In this document: positions 62,677 to 64,000 of the stretch, in pieces
Position numbering within the stretch: the stretch's first letter is position 1
How the letters are laid out: each line of letters starts with the position of its first letter
DNA from: Chitinophagales bacterium
GTDB lineage: Bacteria; Bacteroidota; Bacteroidia; Chitinophagales; Chitinophagaceae
Assembly (NCBI GenBank): GCA_013298665.1
Contig: JAAFIK010000003.1
Location: forward strand, 128,641-192,640
Length of the DNA stretch: 64,000 bases
Reading direction: 5' to 3'
Notes under the pieces: generated by a model
What the model was told of the DNA's origin: nothing
The model's database searches: none
What the model saw: only the letters and a program-made list of their open reading frames with translations
Program-made: the position numbers and the translations under genes

Positions 62677-64000
62677 ATGGATCTTCATTTACCCAGGCGT
62701 ATACATTTTATCGGCGTAGCCGGAACGGGCATGAGTGCCATCGCGCAATACCTCGCCGGTACCGCGCATATCGTGAGTGGCTCAGACAGAGCGTTTGGCA
62801 AAGCCGGGGCTCAAACCATTGAACGGCAGCTAACCGAAGCGGGTATAACCTGTTACCCGCAGGATGGCAGCGGTATCACACCTGCGCTTGATGCGGTGGT
62901 GATATCTACTGCCATAGAGGATACAGTACCCGAGTACAGAAAGGCCAAAGACCTTGGTATAGTCATCCTGCACCGTGCAGATATGCTGAAAGCCATTACG
63001 GATACTAAAAGAACAATAGCAGTATCGGGTACTTCGGGCAAGAGTACAACATCTGCTATGCTTTTTCATATCCTGCATGAGTCTGGTATGGATGCTTCGA
63101 TTATTTCGGGAGCGGGGTTGGTGAGCCTTCAGCGGCAGGGATTAATTGGCAATGCTTTTGCTGGCAAGGGTGATTGGCTGGTTATTGAAGCGGATGAGAG
63201 TGATGGTACATTGGTGAAGTATTATCCCGAAATGGGAGTGGTGCTGAACCTGGATAAGGATCACAAGGAGATGGATCAATTGGAGGAAATATTTACAGCC
63301 TTCCGGCAACATGTACAGCGTACGCTTATTGTGAACCGTTCACATCCCGGGGCATCAGCATTTTCGCGGAATAAGGACTGTGATTTTGGGTATATGGATG
63401 ATGTGGGTTTTGTGATGCGGGATTTTATACAGGATACGGCTTCCATTAGTTTTACGATTAACAGGGTACCTTTCAGGGTGCCGGTGTTGGGGGTATATAA
63501 TATGGAGAATGCTGCCGCGGCTGTGGCTGCTGCGGTATTGGCGGGTGTAACGCCGGAGCAGGCGGCAACGGCTCTTCAGGGGTACCAGGGTATTTATCGC
63601 CGTATGCAGTTGCTGAAAGTGATCAATGGTGTAGCGGTATATGACGATTATGCGCACAACCCGGTAAAGATTGCTGCGGCCATCAGGGCATTACAGCCGC
63701 TGACGTCAAGGGTGATTGCCTGGTTTCAACCACATGGCTACGGTCCCACGCGTTTTCTCCGCAATGATTTCATTGAAGAAATAGCACACGCCCTCCGCCC
63801 CGAAGACCAGGTATGGATGAGCGAAATATTTTATGCGGGGGGAACAGCGGTAAAAGATATTTCAGCCAATGATCTGATTATGGGTATTGCGGATCGGGGT
63901 AAGGCTGCCTTTTTTGTTGAAGACCGCTCGGAACTTCCCCAACGGTTGAAGGATGTGTTGCAGCCGGGGAATATACTGCTGCTGATGGGTGCAAGGGATC
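62677..64000 (+). CDS. MurC-like Mur ligase (3' partial)
   Basis: Read by direct translation; absent from the ORF track because the window ends before its stop. RRIHFIGVAGTGMSAIAQYL and VSGSDRAFG form the MurC-type nucleotide-binding start; IAVSGTSGKSTTSAM is the ATP P-loop; VIEADESDGTLVKYYP is the metal-binding block; MENAAAAVAAAVLAG, YRRMQLL and YDDYAHNPVKI complete the Mur pattern, ending LLLMGARD. It ligates an amino acid or peptide to a UDP-sugar carboxylate in cell-wall synthesis or recycling. The P-loop is GTSGKSTT rather than the usual MurC GTHGKTTT, so it could be a MurC paralogue or an Mpl-type recycling ligase. The visible 441 codons cover nearly all of a MurC. Confidence 0.88.
   Translation, partial: MDLHLPRRIHFIGVAGTGMSAIAQYLAGTAHIVSGSDRAFGKAGAQTIERQLTEAGITCYPQDGSGITPALDAVVISTAIEDTVPEYRKAKDLGIVILHRADMLKAITDTKRTIAVSGTSGKSTTSAMLFHILHESGMDASIISGAGLVSLQRQGLIGNAFAGKGDWLVIEADESDGTLVKYYPEMGVVLNLDKDHKEMDQLEEIFTAFRQHVQRTLIVNRSHPGASAFSRNKDCDFGYMDDVGFVMRDFIQDTASISFTINRVPFRVPVLGVYNMENAAAAVAAAVLAGVTPEQAATALQGYQGIYRRMQLLKVINGVAVYDDYAHNPVKIAAAIRALQPLTSRVIAWFQPHGYGPTRFLRNDFIEEIAHALRPEDQVWMSEIFYAGGTAVKDISANDLIMGIADRGKAAFFVEDRSELPQRLKDVLQPGNILLLMGARD

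Overview
The window is chromosomal DNA of a Bacteroidota bacterium, most likely from the Chitinophagales/Chitinophagaceae. The evidence is a PorP/SprF protein next to a giant PKD-repeat protein that ends in a type B sorting domain of the type IX secretion system (T9SS), an outer-membrane beta-barrel TonB-type receptor, GLPGLI-like, DUF2490-like and DUF6089-like proteins, several CKK-type lipoproteins, weak or absent Shine-Dalgarno sites, and repeated matches to the phylum promoter (TTG/TTTG at -33, TANNTTTG at -7). The genus cannot be fixed from this sequence. I found no rRNA, tRNA, CRISPR array or intact insertion sequence.

Layout. 1-2.3 kb: 3' part of an amidohydrolase fused to a SnoaL-like domain, and a GH19 lysozyme/chitinase. 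2.6-10.3 kb: two consecutive giant genes of unknown function, the first with a Tat-like signal. 10.7-14.2 kb: GlxA-type AraC regulator and an outer-membrane receptor. 15-17.2 kb: a stand-alone EF-G gene with its own promoter, long leader and terminator. 17.2-19.6 kb: secreted proteins, a DM13 lipoprotein and a cyclophilin lipoprotein. 19.7-31 kb: surface-protein island (TIG/FG-GAP protein, PorP/SprF protein, 1991-aa T9SS adhesin). 31.5-40.4 kb: lipoprotein, membrane protein, DUF2490 barrel, TerC, a 42-bp tandem repeat array, ispE, bifunctional nuclease, two GLPGLI-like paralogues and etfBA. 40.4-42.2 kb: TPR protein and tilS. 42.1-49.3 kb: a tightly packed minus-strand run glgA, glgC, sugar transporter, secreted alpha-amylase, rlmH, rhomboid. 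49.4-51.9 kb: the divergent FucP-like transporter and a ROK sugar kinase. 52-64 kb: small barrels, a degenerate serine hydrolase, a beta-propeller protein, an MHS-type transporter with a small membrane partner, a three-gene operon of unknowns, and a Mur ligase cut by the window end.

How genes work together. The 47-kb block couples starch/maltodextrin hydrolysis and import with glycogen synthesis, and the divergent transporter and kinase feed hexose phosphate into the same pool. The giant adhesin and PorP/SprF protein form the usual T9SS substrate/partner pair. The best candidates for undescribed biology are the two giant genes at 2.6-10.3 kb, the serine-hydrolase fold lacking its catalytic residues at 54.4 kb, and the 21/42-bp repeat arrays. 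Coding predictions come from reading the supplied translations; promoters and hairpins were found by eye and have not been scored.
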